A stretch of DNA of 64,000 nt from Ophiobolus disseminans (taxonomy: Eukaryota; Ascomycota; Dothideomycetes; Pleosporales; Phaeosphaeriaceae), in the NCBI GenBank assembly GCA_010093685.1, contig MU006218.1:1-64000 (forward strand), in the 5' to 3' direction. Both the position numbers and the translations under genes were made by a program. Positions 46,471-56,737 of the stretch are shown one piece after another (the first letter of the stretch is position 1; every line of letters begins with the position of its first letter). Under the pieces are notes generated by a model. It was not told the origin of the DNA, did not search any database, and saw nothing but the letters and a program-made list of their open reading frames with translations.

Positions 46471-49400
46471 CTATTTCTTCTAAGCGCTGGTTTTAAGTAC
46501 ATTGCTCACAGGTTCCTAGGTCGGCTTAGTGTAATCCACCTATTTCACGTGTGCCTCTTTGAATCCTTTCCTTCCTTGCTTTGTTGTTCTTTTATCCAGA
46601 ATTCGTTCAACTAGCTAGGCCTGTTCTCCGTCTACGAGTAAAGGCCCTAGCTAGGTGTTTCTAACCTTCTGCGATAGAAGGGAGTCGTTTGGAGCGTAAC
46701 GAAGTAAGTCTACGTGGAAGACAGGATGGATCCTTCTAGGGACATCGAGCTAGTATGAGTGGGAGTTGACTTGTCTCACAACTTGGTACTTTCCGTGCAG
46801 CTAGGCTAACTTCTTGGAAGGTCGTGTTGTCTTCACGTTTCTGAGGTTTAAAAACACCTAGTCTCCCTCTTTGTACTGAGGAGCTGCTGTTCTTGTCTTA
46901 TTAGCCTGCAATTGCTGTTTTTCTTGTGTCATCGCTATTGCAGCTTGCGCCTATTCGGTTGCGTCTTGAAGTCTTTTAAGAAAGCTTTCTGCTAATGCTT
47001 CGCCGTCCTTCTTTAGCCGGCTCTGAATAGTTCGCTTCTCTACTAGCTGTATTGGCTCGTTGTGGTACCCGTGCATGAAAAAGAAGGGACTTAGTCCTGT
47101 AGAAGAGGCTTCACGGTTGTTTATAGCTCCTATAACGATTAGTAAAAGCGCTAACTAGTTCTCTTGCGTGTATGTGGCCTATATGCGAATCATTTTCTCG
47201 ATTTCTTAGTTTATTCGCTCTGTAGCGCCATCGGTTTGCGGATGATAGGCTGTTAACAAACGTTGCTTAACGTTAAGGAGTTTGCAGAAATGCCTCCAAA
47301 GATCGCAAACAAACTGCGGGCCTCTATCGCTCGTGATCGCTGTTAGTATACTATAAATAGGATAATAGCGTTCAAAGAGTCGTTGTGCCACCGCTTCTGC
47401 TAAGATGTCGTGCATGCCTTCTAGTTCAATACCCTTTGTTAGTCGATTAGTAATCACTATGCAGTTAGTTGCGTTATCGCGTCCAGACGGTGGTAAGTCT
47501 GTAATAAAGTCGATCGATATTTCTCCCTAAATGCGCTCTGGTATTGGCAGTGGTTTGAGGAGGCTCTTTTTTGTTTCTCTCTAGATCGTGTTTCTTCCGC
47601 AAATCTCGCAATTACGAACAAACTGTCGCACGTTGCTCGCTGCACCTAACTAGAAGAATTGCCTTAACAGGATCGTGTAGGTAAGATCTCGTCTAGGGTG
47701 GCTAGTAATGTGTAAGTCATGGATGTTTTGAATGATTTGCGTGCGCAGTGGTTCGCAATCTAGGATCTATATCCTATCTCGAAATCGCAGCAGGCCTCTC
47801 TCGTCCAAAGTGCATTCTGCTATACTTACTAACTTCTTCTTCTGCAGTTCAGTGGGGAGGTTCCGTTCCTTGTTTAACACTAGCGTAGTGAGCTGTTAAT
47901 AAAGCTTATCCTCTTGGCGACTTCTATGCCACAGGTCTTGCATGTCCTAATCCTCGAACACGCGTATCTCTTTTGTAAAGTCTATCTCCTCAGAAGATAA
48001 AGACTGGATTTGGACACTCCTTAAGTGCTTATTCTGGAAGAGACGGATGAATCGAGACTGTACTTGTTTATCGCTGTAGTTGGCAGGGAGATCTTGTTCA
48101 CGTCGTGATAGGGCGTTAGGTTTTCCTATAGTTTTCCTAGGCTTCTATTCTAGAGAGAAGTCGAATCGTGAGAGGAACTCTAACCAACGTACTTGTCTTT
48201 CAGACAGTTGTTGTTCGCGGTAGAAGTATTAGAGGTTCTTGTAGTCTGTTAGGACTGTAAACTTCTTGACTATGTGTAGCTCAGGAGCCCACGCCTCTAA
48301 GCAACGAACGATAGCAAGGAGTTCTTTGTCGTGGATTGGGTAATTAGCTTCTGCTAATAAGTGCTTCTTCGAATAGTAAGCAACAGGTTGCTAGTTGTTG
48401 TTTTTGTCCTTCTGCAGCAATAGGCCGCCAGTTGCATGTCCTGAGGAGTCGGCTTCTACTAATGTATCTTTCTCTAGATTAAAATGACTAAGTATTGGTG
48501 CAGTAATGAGGAGTTCCTTGATTTCTTCGAACGCTCAATTGCAAGTTTTGTCCTAATGGAAAACCGTATCTTTTTTAGTCAGGTTGATGAGCGGTTCGGC
48601 AATGTCTGAGAAGTTTGGTATAAAAACTCAGTAAAAGTTGGCAAAACCAATGAATGCTCAGACAGCCTTCACTGTTGTCGGCGTAGCCCATTCGCGGATT
48701 GCAATAATCTTATCAGGGTCGACTTAAATGCCCACCTCTGCTTCCACAATATAGCCGAGGTATTTGACTCGTTTAGTCTCAAACTCGCACTTGTCGATAT
48801 CGATCTGTAGTCCAGCGTCTATAAGGCGTTGAAGCACCTTGCTAACCTTCTCCCTGTGATCCTAAAGCGAACCCGAGGAATAGATCAAGATGTCGTCGAC
48901 GTACGCTGAAACGAAGTCGTTAAGGTAGTCTTGCAGGACACTATTCACGTAGCGTTGAAATGCGGCCGGTGCCCCTGTTAGTCCAAAAGGAGCAACCCTC
49001 CATTCGAATAGGCCGTATCTCGTCCGAAAAGCCGTCTTCTATTCTTCTCCTTGAGCGACACGGATCTTGTGAAACGCTGCGATAACGTCGAGTTTCGTAA
49101 ACTATTTGGCTTTTCCCACATTGCGTAGTGTCTCTGTAAACAGGGGCAGTGGATAACGGTCCTTCCTGGTAATGTTGTTTAGACCTCGATAATCGACGCA
49201 GAATCGGATGCCTCCTCCCGGTTTCTTAACTATTAACACTAGTGCGGCTGCAGGGGAGTTACTTGCTCGGATAAAATCTTTGTCTAGCAGTTTAGTAAGG
49301 GTTTTCCTGAGCACTAGTAGCTCTTCTCGGCCTATGCCGTAGAGCGGCCCCCATGGAATAGTCTTTTCGTTCCCGTCCTAATCCTTTTCAATCTCAATGT

Positions 49401-51339
49401 GGAGATCAACGCCCTTGCGGTGTGGGGGAAGCTTCTTAGCTAGGAAATAGTCGAAGGCCTTTAACCATTGATGGTATTGAACTGGGAGCTTCGTTGTTGG
49501 GTCTGATCGTTGGCGCGGTTTCAAAGCCTTCTTAATGTCTGCAATAGAAATAGCAAACACTCTAGTATTAAGCGCGATACCGTCCGCTTTGTTCTTCCTG
49601 CGGCTTCTTCTCACCTCTGCTATGAATGTAGAAGCTATCACTTAAGTGGCCTTCATTAGTAGTGGCTTGTACGACGCCTTCTCGTGGTTCCATACGCGTA
49701 TGCCTGACATGCCGATATCTAGGCAGCCTCGTTTGGCAGAAATCGTGACGTCGGCGTCCTCTAACTAGGGCTTTCCTAGGATTACGTCATATGTTAGACT
49801 AGGTACAACATAGAAGAAGACGCGTTTCTGTTTGTGGCCGTCGATGTCTATCGAGGCGTAGGTAACTGTATCTAGGACAGTATCTAGCTCTGCGTTCTTC
49901 CTAGCTGCTTCCTCTAGCTGGCGCGGGGCTATCTTGATTGCTGGCAGTCTTAGAGATCGAAAGAGTTGTTCGTTGATGGCGGAATAGCAAAGACAGCCTG
50001 AGTCAACAAGTCCAGTAACAAAGTCAGTGCTATTAAGTCTAACGTCCACTACAAAAGGGTCGCTATCCATCTTTTGTTTTCTATCCTCTTTCTATTCTCT
50101 CTAAGCCGCCGCGTGATCCTATTGTTCTGCTTCAAAGCTGTCTGAATCCTCGTCGACAGCTGCCTCAGTGACTACCGCACTCCTTGCCGTCATAACGCTA
50201 ATGTGCTTTGGTCGTACAGCGGCTGCTAGCGGACATGTAGCTATACGGCAGTTGTTGCGGCCGCATCGGAGACAGCGTCGGTCCTGGCGTCGAGCATCAA
50301 TCTCCTCCTGGTTGACCCATTTTGCCCGTTTTCCAAGGAGCTCCCGGTCCTCAGGACGCTTAGAGGGGTATCCGTTCGTATTGCCCTTGCCACGGGGGCC
50401 GAATGCGTTCACTTGAGTAGTCGTAGGCTCCTATTCCATTATGTCCTCTTGGTTGATATGTGCAGCATCGGGCGTTGTCATCAGTGTTGGGACGCGGGTC
50501 TGTCCAGCAGTATAGCTGTTGCCTGCACTTCTCTTCTTTGTCCACTAACTATAGAGTTCCATGTTATTGCTTACGTTTACACACTTCTGAGCGAACCCGT
50601 AGTAAGTGCTAGTCTCGCTTCCAGAGCAGCCTACGAGGTTATCTCTCATTTTGCTACTGAGTGCATTGCGCAGATAGGATATCTTTGCATCGTCCTCCTA
50701 TCCCTCTGCATTAGCGTTAGCAATCTCTTTCTCGAAACGAGGGTAGAAGGATATGAAAGTTTCGTCCTCTCGTTGGCGTATGGAATGTAAGTTCTGGATC
50801 GCTTTCTGCTTCTGGTTGCGTTCTCCGTAGAGGATGTCGAGGCGCTTGAGGAGCTTGTGAGGATCTGGCGACTCTTGGCCAAGCTGCATCTCGTAGAACG
50901 TAGTGACGTTCGTCTTTGCCGCTCCTTCAAGACGCATAAAGATGTAGCGTAGTTGGGCCCTAAGACTTCCAATAGCCAACGCATCTTCTTCGATCTTGCC
51001 TTCTATCTCTAATTTCCACCCTCGCTATTGTGATTTGCTGCCGCTAAACGTAGGAGGGTAGGGTAAGCTCGCGCGTGGCTTTGAGGCGGAGTGGATAGGC
51101 GCGTCGCTCGCTTCGGCGATTGGTGTCGGCGTTGGGGTTGATGTTGGTGTCTTTGTGGCGTCTGCCGTGTGACTAGGTGATTGAGAAGACGCCTCCAGCA
51201 TGCTCATCCTAGCACTTGTCTCTTTTTCTCTGTCGGTTAATTCTTCTATCTTCTGTAGCAGCCGTCTTAGCAGCTGGTTCGCTTCGTTCGTCGGCATGTG
51301 GGTGCCCTCTGCGGGGTCTGACATGGCGGCGTCTGACAT
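46471..51339 (-). pseudogene. Gypsy gag-pol in a single reading frame, with RIP stops
   Basis: From ATG at 51339 every domain lies in the same frame (checked at 50979, 50412, 50070, 49641, 49314, 47457 and the chromodomain at 46606), giving about 1620 codons interrupted only by TAG/TAA. Gag covers 51339-50119, with knuckle CLRCGRNNCRIATC (about 50230-50275). Protease has GLVDSGC near 50000. RT shows [20 protein letters not shown] and intact YVDD at 48892-48903. RNase H is about 48130-48480. Integrase has a zinc region (47590-47730) and core ISIDFITDLPPS, ITSDRGPQF, HPQTDGATERIN. The C-terminal chromodomain (46500-46615; LVERILDKR, AHVK, VDYTKPT) would target heterochromatin in related elements. 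Few stops, so RIP was mild. Confidence 0.93.
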
Positions 51340-51353
51340 AATGTCACTTCGAT

Positions 51354-51426
51354 GTCTTCGGTATCTTCGGTGTCTTCGGTATCTTCGGTGTCTTCGGTAT
51401 CTTCGGTGTCTTCGGTATCTTCGGTT
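51354..51426 (-). repeat. 9-bp tandem repeat in the gypsy leader
   Basis: About eight units of TCTTCGGTA/TCTTCGGTG (plus strand) between the primer site and the gag ATG. On the sense strand one frame reads Thr-Glu-Asp repeats, but it is not the gag frame starting at 51339. Confidence 0.85.
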
Positions 51427-51434
51427 GCTTCGTG

Positions 51435-51446
51435 ATCTCGACTGTA
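51435..51446 (-). other. Self-complementary primer-binding site of the gypsy element
   Basis: Sense strand TACAGTCGAGAT, directly next to the 5' LTR. Its exact 12-nt reverse complement ATCTCGACTGTA lies in the sense-strand LTR at 51498-51509. In Tf1/sushi elements the 5' end of the mRNA folds back on such a site and primes reverse transcription; this would place the transcription start near 51509. Confidence 0.85.
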
Positions 51447-51638
51447 TGTGAACGGTCTGTAGGCACTGTATTCCAGCTACCTAACCCAGATGCTATTTAC
51501 AGTCGAGATGAAGAGAAAAGGAAGAGTGTGCAGCTATCCTACTTGTTGAGGGTTGGTGCGCGGCCCGTGTGCTCTTGGCGGCGGGGAAGCGACTAGGCTA
51601 GCAGCCTAGTCATGTGGCTCGGGGCTCAGCCCGTTACA
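51447..51638 (-). repeat. 5' LTR of the gypsy element
   Basis: 192 bp; plus-strand ends TGTGAACGG and CCCGTTACA. Contains the primer complement at 51498-51509, implying an R-U5 of about 63 nt. Confidence 0.95.
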
Positions 51639-54600
51639 CGTATAGCTAGTGTAGCAGCGTACGTATCTTTAGCTGTTGTTTAAAGATCGCCTCGTACGCA
51701 GATCCTAGCCTTGTATTTGTTAAGGTAGCCTTCGCTGTCGAGCTTGTACTTAAACACCCAAAGCAGTGGCAGGACCTCGTAGTCTTAAGCATTAAAGTCC
51801 TTCTAGTTAATAGTCTTGTATGTGCCTTTGCGCTTAATATCTAATATCTCGCGCTGTATAGCTGTAATAAAGCCTTGTCTATGTAGAGCTAGTAGCTTTA
51901 TTACATCCTAGTAGAATCAAGGTTTATAGAGTAGATTTAAGTGATAGAATCGTGTCTTTAGAGCTGTAGCAGACGCAGCTACAAATGTCGACTAGTATTT
52001 GTTAACAAAGAAGCTACCGCTTTTGCGAGAGGGCTTTTAGCTTCGTGTTAATCCTTTAGGAAGGATATGCGTGTTGCGTAGGTTGCTGTTAATAACCTCG
52101 CAGTTTTGTGCAGCGTTTAAGTCAAGTGAGCTGCGTCGCTTCCGCTTTCTTAATGTTTAAGCAGAGGGCTAGAAGTCTAGTGTAGGGCTGCGTCCAAGAG
52201 TAGCTGATGAGGCTTAAGTAGGTAATTGAGGATCTAGATTAGGAGAGATTGTAGAGGCTAGTGTTAGCAAGAGAGGATCGCTGTTGAACTAATCGTGAGG
52301 CTTTAAGTGATCGTCTAAGAGTGAGTTAGACACTACCTAATCAAGTTCTGTTGTAGTGCTGTACTCGTCCTCTAAAGAGTTCTTAGAATCCTATAAAGCT
52401 AGCATATAAAGTGTGTGCGTGATCGCTTTAAGCTCTTCGCCTTGTAGAAGTTGATTAGATTTATCTCTATGCTAGAAGAAGAGGTCCTCCTTGAAGGTAA
52501 CATCTTATATCCGAATTACCTTGCCTTAATGTGCTCTGCTTGTCGCATTTAGTAGCTAAACTCGATAGATGTTCGAGGAGTCGTAGCTAACAAGGTATCC
52601 AATAAGTGCGCGTAGAGATAGTTTATCCCCTCGTGGTATCTGTTAACGGAGTGCGTACGCGCGGCAGCCGTATACTTGTAGGTAAGCAATTAAGGGCTGC
52701 TTTAAGTAGGCTATTTCGAATAGAGTTTTCTAACTAATTGTTCGTGTAGGTGTGCGATTAAGTAGGTAGACTGCAGCGACGTATATCTTAGGAGCAAGCT
52801 GTAGAGGCAAATTCGATATAATGCTTATAGATTGGCTTCGAACGATTAAGTTCTTGCCTAAGCGTTTAGTAGATCCGTTCTGTTCCTTAGTGTGTAGTGC
52901 TCTAATTTGGAGCCGAATGCCTTCTCTATGACAGTACGCTCGCGCTAAGTCGTCGGTGAGACTGTAGCCTTTCTTATTATTAGCAATTAGAAATGTGACA
53001 GTAGCGTTAAATTCGCGCTTAATTAATCGATTAAGGCGGGTAAGGACGTTAAGAAGCGTTACTTTGTCGCGCTTTGCAATTGTATACACGAAATTGACCT
53101 TTGTGTATAGATTAAAAGCGTAGAAGACGTATCGATGTCCGTTGTAGCTAGTGACGTCAAGCTATATAAGATTAATCGCTACTAATTCAAAAGGACGAGA
53201 CACGCTAAGCTTATGTCCAATGCGCTGTAAGATAATTTAATGTGCCTTGTTCTGCAGGCATTCTTCGCAGTTAATTGTAGCTAGAGCAGAACTAGTTAGT
53301 AGCAGTATTCCTCTAACGTGACTTGACAGGCGGTTAATAGCGTCACTGCCTGCATGTCCTAGTAAGACATAAAGCTAAGGCTTTGTAAGCGATTAAGGCT
53401 TTAGCGGTAATGCAGAATATTGTAGCCTGCGTTAATTAGCTGCGAAAGCTGCATGCTACCGTAGTAGCTGCGCTGCAGGTTAAGCGCGATGCACAACTAG
53501 CTAATAGCCTCCTAGTTAAGTAAGTTCTGCGATATCTTCGCGAGGTGTTCCTCCGCGGTAGAGTACGTTTCGACTAGAATTAAAGTAGATATTTGATAAT
53601 GTGAGACGCGAGAGAGAGACAAGGCTAGTAAAGAAGAATAGGATAAGAGCTACCCGCTTCAGCGTAGTAGTCTTAATACCGCTTAGTGTTATTAGAGGTA
53701 TTGTAACTTCTCCCTATGCTTCAATACGAGTATCTAAAGCACCTGCTAGGACGATATCGTCGTCGGCTGCCGGAGCCTTCTAGTAGAACTCGGCGGGGTT
53801 ATTGCAGATGTAGATATCTATAGCAGGATCCAGCGTCTATAAGTAGAGAAGCGGATAGTCGTAGAGTAATAACTAGTTGTTAAACGCTAATAAGAAGACA
53901 GCATATGCCTCGTGTGATAATCGATCTGTAGGTTAATCGCTAGCATTAATTTCTATCGAATTAGCGTTAGCTCGCGTATTAGTATCCTTGCTCCTCAGCT
54001 TCTTGTAGCGTTGGTTCTTTTCCCGAATTTTGTTTAGGATGCGTTTTGTATCTGCAGCCTCAAATGCAGCAATCTTCTTAGCTTTCTTAGGGTTTTCGAC
54101 GAACCCTCGTGTTCTAAGTGCTGTGTCGATGTACGGACATAGTCCCTAGAAGTAGTTGTCTCTACAGAGGCAGGGTTTTGACAGTTTCTTGTTGCCTCTT
54201 AATCTTTTTCTCTTGTAGAAAGATTCTTAGCTATTTAGCGTAGCTCTAAATACGCCTCCGTGTATGTTCGTCTTCCTTAAGTGCGTTGTTCGATGATAGC
54301 GTAGGAAGTCTAAGAGGACAGTAGATAGCTAAGACTAGTTTAGTACATGTACGTTGCGATTTAAGTTCTATGTCTCTTTAGCTTTAAAGATATTAAGTAA
54401 GGCACTTGCAGCGTATGCAGCATTAACTTACTTAATAGCTCGCACAAGATCCTTGTGTGCTCAGAAGCTGTGTACTTCTAGTAAGTTAAGTTGCTTTGCC
54501 TAGTTGTAGGCTGTAAGGAATTCGCTGCACTAATCTTTAATGTTTAATCAGTGAGCGTGTAGAGTTTTGGCTGCTTCGTACGCTTTTTAAACGCAGTACT

Positions 54601-55093
54601 CTTAATTAGCTGTTATAGGAGAGTAGAGCTCTTAGAGCGTCTTGATTTAATTATAGATAGACAGTTTGTCTTTAATGTAATAGAGGAGATCCTGCTGTAT
54701 AGTCTTAGTGATGTAGGCTTCGACTTGTCCTAAATTATCTTTCAGGCGTCTATATTCTTTAATATCCTTGTAGTAGTTGCTAAGATCCTAATTGTACTGC
54801 ATAAGAGCCTGCTGAGTAGGCTGAGTTAGTGAAGATCTATCAGCGTTAACGGTGGGTGCTAGTTGAACAGGCTTCTTAGGCTTCTGAAGTGGACGATGAG
54901 GCTGTTTAGGGTTAATGTATTCCTATACGTTACCTGCTTTAGCGATGCGCTTGACAACAAAGATCTAGAGTTCCTAGTTGCTCTAGCCGTTAAGGACGAG
55001 GTTAGATGTAACAGTATTTTTCGACATGCTAATCGCGACGCTCTTTTGGTTGAAAGGCAGGTAGGTAGGTTGAAGATTGATAGAGCGGATTAG

Positions 55094-55107
55094 GCCGGGC
55101 TCATAAC
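55094..55107 (-). other. Primer-binding site of copia F4, initiator Met tRNA half-molecule type
   Basis: Plus strand GCCGGGCTCATAAC, ending directly at the LTR. This equals the anticodon arm of eukaryotic initiator tRNA-Met, with anticodon CAT and ending at position 39, the cleavage point of the half-tRNA primer of Drosophila copia. Confidence 0.85.
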
Positions 55108-55262
55108 TGTAAGCAGTAGGGAGCAGGTTACGAAGTGTGATTTTGTAAAGTGTATTGTGTTGTGGACTGAGATGTCCGTGATCTAAGCTTATATACATGA
55201 AGCGGTGGGCTAATTAGCTAGTGGATAATCTACGTGACTATGCAAGGTGCCCTGGGCTTACA
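55108..55262 (-). repeat. 5' LTR of copia F4
   Basis: 155 bp, TGTAAGCAGTAGGG to CTGGGCTTACA on the plus strand; less mutated than the 3' LTR. Confidence 0.93.
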
Positions 55263-55267
55263 CTAAG

Positions 55268-55985
55268 AGAAGCTAGCCTAGGCTATAATAGGCAACTAAG
55301 TAAAGGACTCGCGTACAAGCTTTGACTAAGATCTAAACTTATAGGTATTGCTTAGAGTCTTTAACTGCCACAGCGTCTCTAGGAGGAGGGGTTCTAGCGG
55401 GGTACGCAGCCGCACTTCAAAGCGATCTAACACTACCTGCGCGTTTAGAGAGACTAGCCCTGCTGCCTTAAAGGCCTTTTAGTAGTTATCCTCCGTAAAC
55501 ACGTTAAAAAACGCGTCTTTAGAGGCAGGGAGGAAGCCTTCCTTGTTAATGTAGAAGACGCGTTAGCGTGCTAAGTCTCTAACGCGCTAGGAGTACTTGC
55601 GCTTTAGCGGCAAGAAGTAGACTATATTAAGCGGCTAGAGGATGTGCGAGGAGTAGGATAGCATGCAGAGGGTTAGGATCTTGTTTTTAAGGTAGTAGTC
55701 CTTGAAATCCTAGTTAAGGTAGCTCTTATAGCCGTCTAAAATAAGTAGCTAGTACGCCTCTACCTAAGCGCGTCTTTGTATGCATGTTAAAGTGCTTTAA
55801 CTACTCTAGACTAAGCGTGTTGTTTGTTCAGCCGTTCTTAGAGACTAAGAGCTTCTAATTGCGTAGTATTAAGGTCTTCTTGTACTACATAGAGATGTAG
55901 ACGCGTCCCTTATAGATAATAAAGAGCGGGGTTGCGTACCTAGCAGCGCACACGCTCTAGATTACTGTAACCTACTTACGATCGC
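55268..55985 (-). pseudogene. Pogo-like DDE transposase relic (proximal part)
   Basis: Minus strand, C-terminal half of the catalytic domain: CAARYATPLFIIYKGRVYIS near 55880-55960, LLILDGYKSYLN near 55710-55745 with the second Asp, SYSSHILQPLNIVYFLPLKR near 55610-55680, KEGFLPASKDAFF near 55520-55550, and VSLNAQVVLDRFEVRLRTPL near 55395-55460. The protein continues across copia F4 at 39041-39177. TAG stops. The N-terminal half is missing at the F2 relic. Confidence 0.85.
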
Positions 55986-55989
55986 CTAG

Positions 55990-56464
55990 TGTTAGATATT
56001 AGGGGTGCTGTAAGGCTACTAACACTAAATAAAACAGAAGGGGCCGCTATAGCGCCTTAGCACACTAGTACTAGATCTAGCACTTAGTTGAACTCTGCAC
56101 TGCGACTAGAGAATAGAATAATACAACACATTATTATTAATTTATCTTATCTATTATTAGGTTCTAATACCTTATTAAATTTAACAACTAAGAGTCTTAC
56201 TGCCTTTACTAAGGCTACCTATTAAGGCTACCTACTAAGGCTACCTACTAAAAAGCTATAAATCACCCTAACACTATGTCTCTTATTAACTAACGCGATG
56301 CAACTATTATCCTTAACAACTAGTATAACTAGACTACTTAGCTTACTTAAGTCAAAGCGCGCTGCGCTGCCTACAACATCTAGGATAATGTAAAGAAAGA
56401 AGGACTAGTTCTATTCCTAATTAAGCTAATTATGCTAGACCTACCTAAACTATCCTAGTACAGT
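55990..56464 (+). mobile_element. Copia F2-related relic: LTR plus start of gag
   Basis: LTR-like 55990-56186 (TGTTAGATATTAGGGG to TTAAATTTAACA, 197 bp, more diverged than the other F2 LTRs), then the F2 leader and gag start matching 24306-24590. Truncated at CTAGTACAG. Confidence 0.88.
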
Positions 56465-56540
56465 TGTTAGATTTGATTAGGTATTAAAACCTAATAATAG
56501 ATAAGATGAATTAATAATAATATATTGTCTTATATTCTCT
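56465..56540 (-). repeat. F2-like LTR fragment, inverted
   Basis: About 76 bp matching the 3' portion of an F2 LTR in reverse orientation (TGTTAGATTTGATTAGG...), abruptly followed by a plus-oriented LTR. With the previous relic it forms an inverted arrangement of LTR pieces. Confidence 0.75.
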
Positions 56541-56737
56541 TGTTAGATATTAGGGGTGCTGTGAGGCTACTAACACTAAAAGAAACAGGAGGGGCCGGCA
56601 CAAGCGCCTTGGCACACTAGTACTAGATCTGATACCTGGTCAAACTCCGCACTTAACCGGAGAACACCAGAACAGAACACATCATCATCAATTCATCTCA
56701 TCTATCATCAGGTTTCAATACCTTATTAAATCTGACA
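56541..56737 (+). repeat. F2-like LTR, solo
   Basis: 197 bp, TGTTAGATATTAGGGG to TTAAATCTGACA, poorly RIP-mutated (CCAGAACAGAAC, CATCATCATC retained). No matching 5-bp TSD is visible, so it probably belongs to a rearranged element. Confidence 0.85.

Larger units (their letters stand above)
46245..51638 (-). mobile_element. Ty3/gypsy chromovirus-type retrotransposon, single-frame, self-priming type
   Basis: 5394 bp; 192-bp LTRs at 46245-46436 and 51447-51638; TSD CGTAT (46240-46244, 51639-51643). Sense strand minus. The order gag, protease, RT, RNase H, integrase, chromodomain is that of chromoviruses. A strong polypurine tract (rc of 46437-46452, GGAAAGGAGGGGGG) abuts the 3' LTR. The primer site beside the 5' LTR matches the element's own LTR, not an evident tRNA. 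Less mutated than the copia elements around it. Confidence 0.95.
39560..55090 (-). pseudogene. gag-pol of copia F4, RIP-mutated, in three pieces
   Basis: Minus strand. Gag and the basic region cover roughly 53600-55090; the pre-integrase zinc region is near 53250-53400. Integrase at 52730-53089 shows FNATVTFLIANNKKG and RALHTKEQNGSTKRLGKNL (catalytic Asp replaced by Asn). RT lies at 45400-46240 and reads FFYVNNII near 45930-45960 (YVDD to YVNN). RNase H with TKSTTKAELVAASSAGTELL is near 39960-40030, followed by the tail LRHVDIHHH. The gypsy insertion splits the region between integrase and RT; the F2 insertion splits RNase H. Confidence 0.85.
39183..55262 (-). mobile_element. Copia F4, full length, hosting two nested retrotransposons
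   Basis: LTRs of 155 bp at 39183-39337 and 55108-55262; TSD CTAAG at 39178-39182 and 55263-55267. Removing the nested F2 (40132-45393) and gypsy (46245-51638) elements with their TSD copies leaves about 5.4 kb, a normal copia length. The sense strand is minus: the 5' LTR is the right one, and its primer site lies at 55094-55107. Confidence 0.93.

Noticed and set aside
6383..55262. TAG as a reassigned or read-through codon in the retrotransposon and helicase frames
   Set aside because: TAG/TAA stops coincide with C-to-T/G-to-A differences between LTR and element copies, and catalytic Asp residues are also changed to Asn. RIP explains all of it; nearby genes use the normal code.
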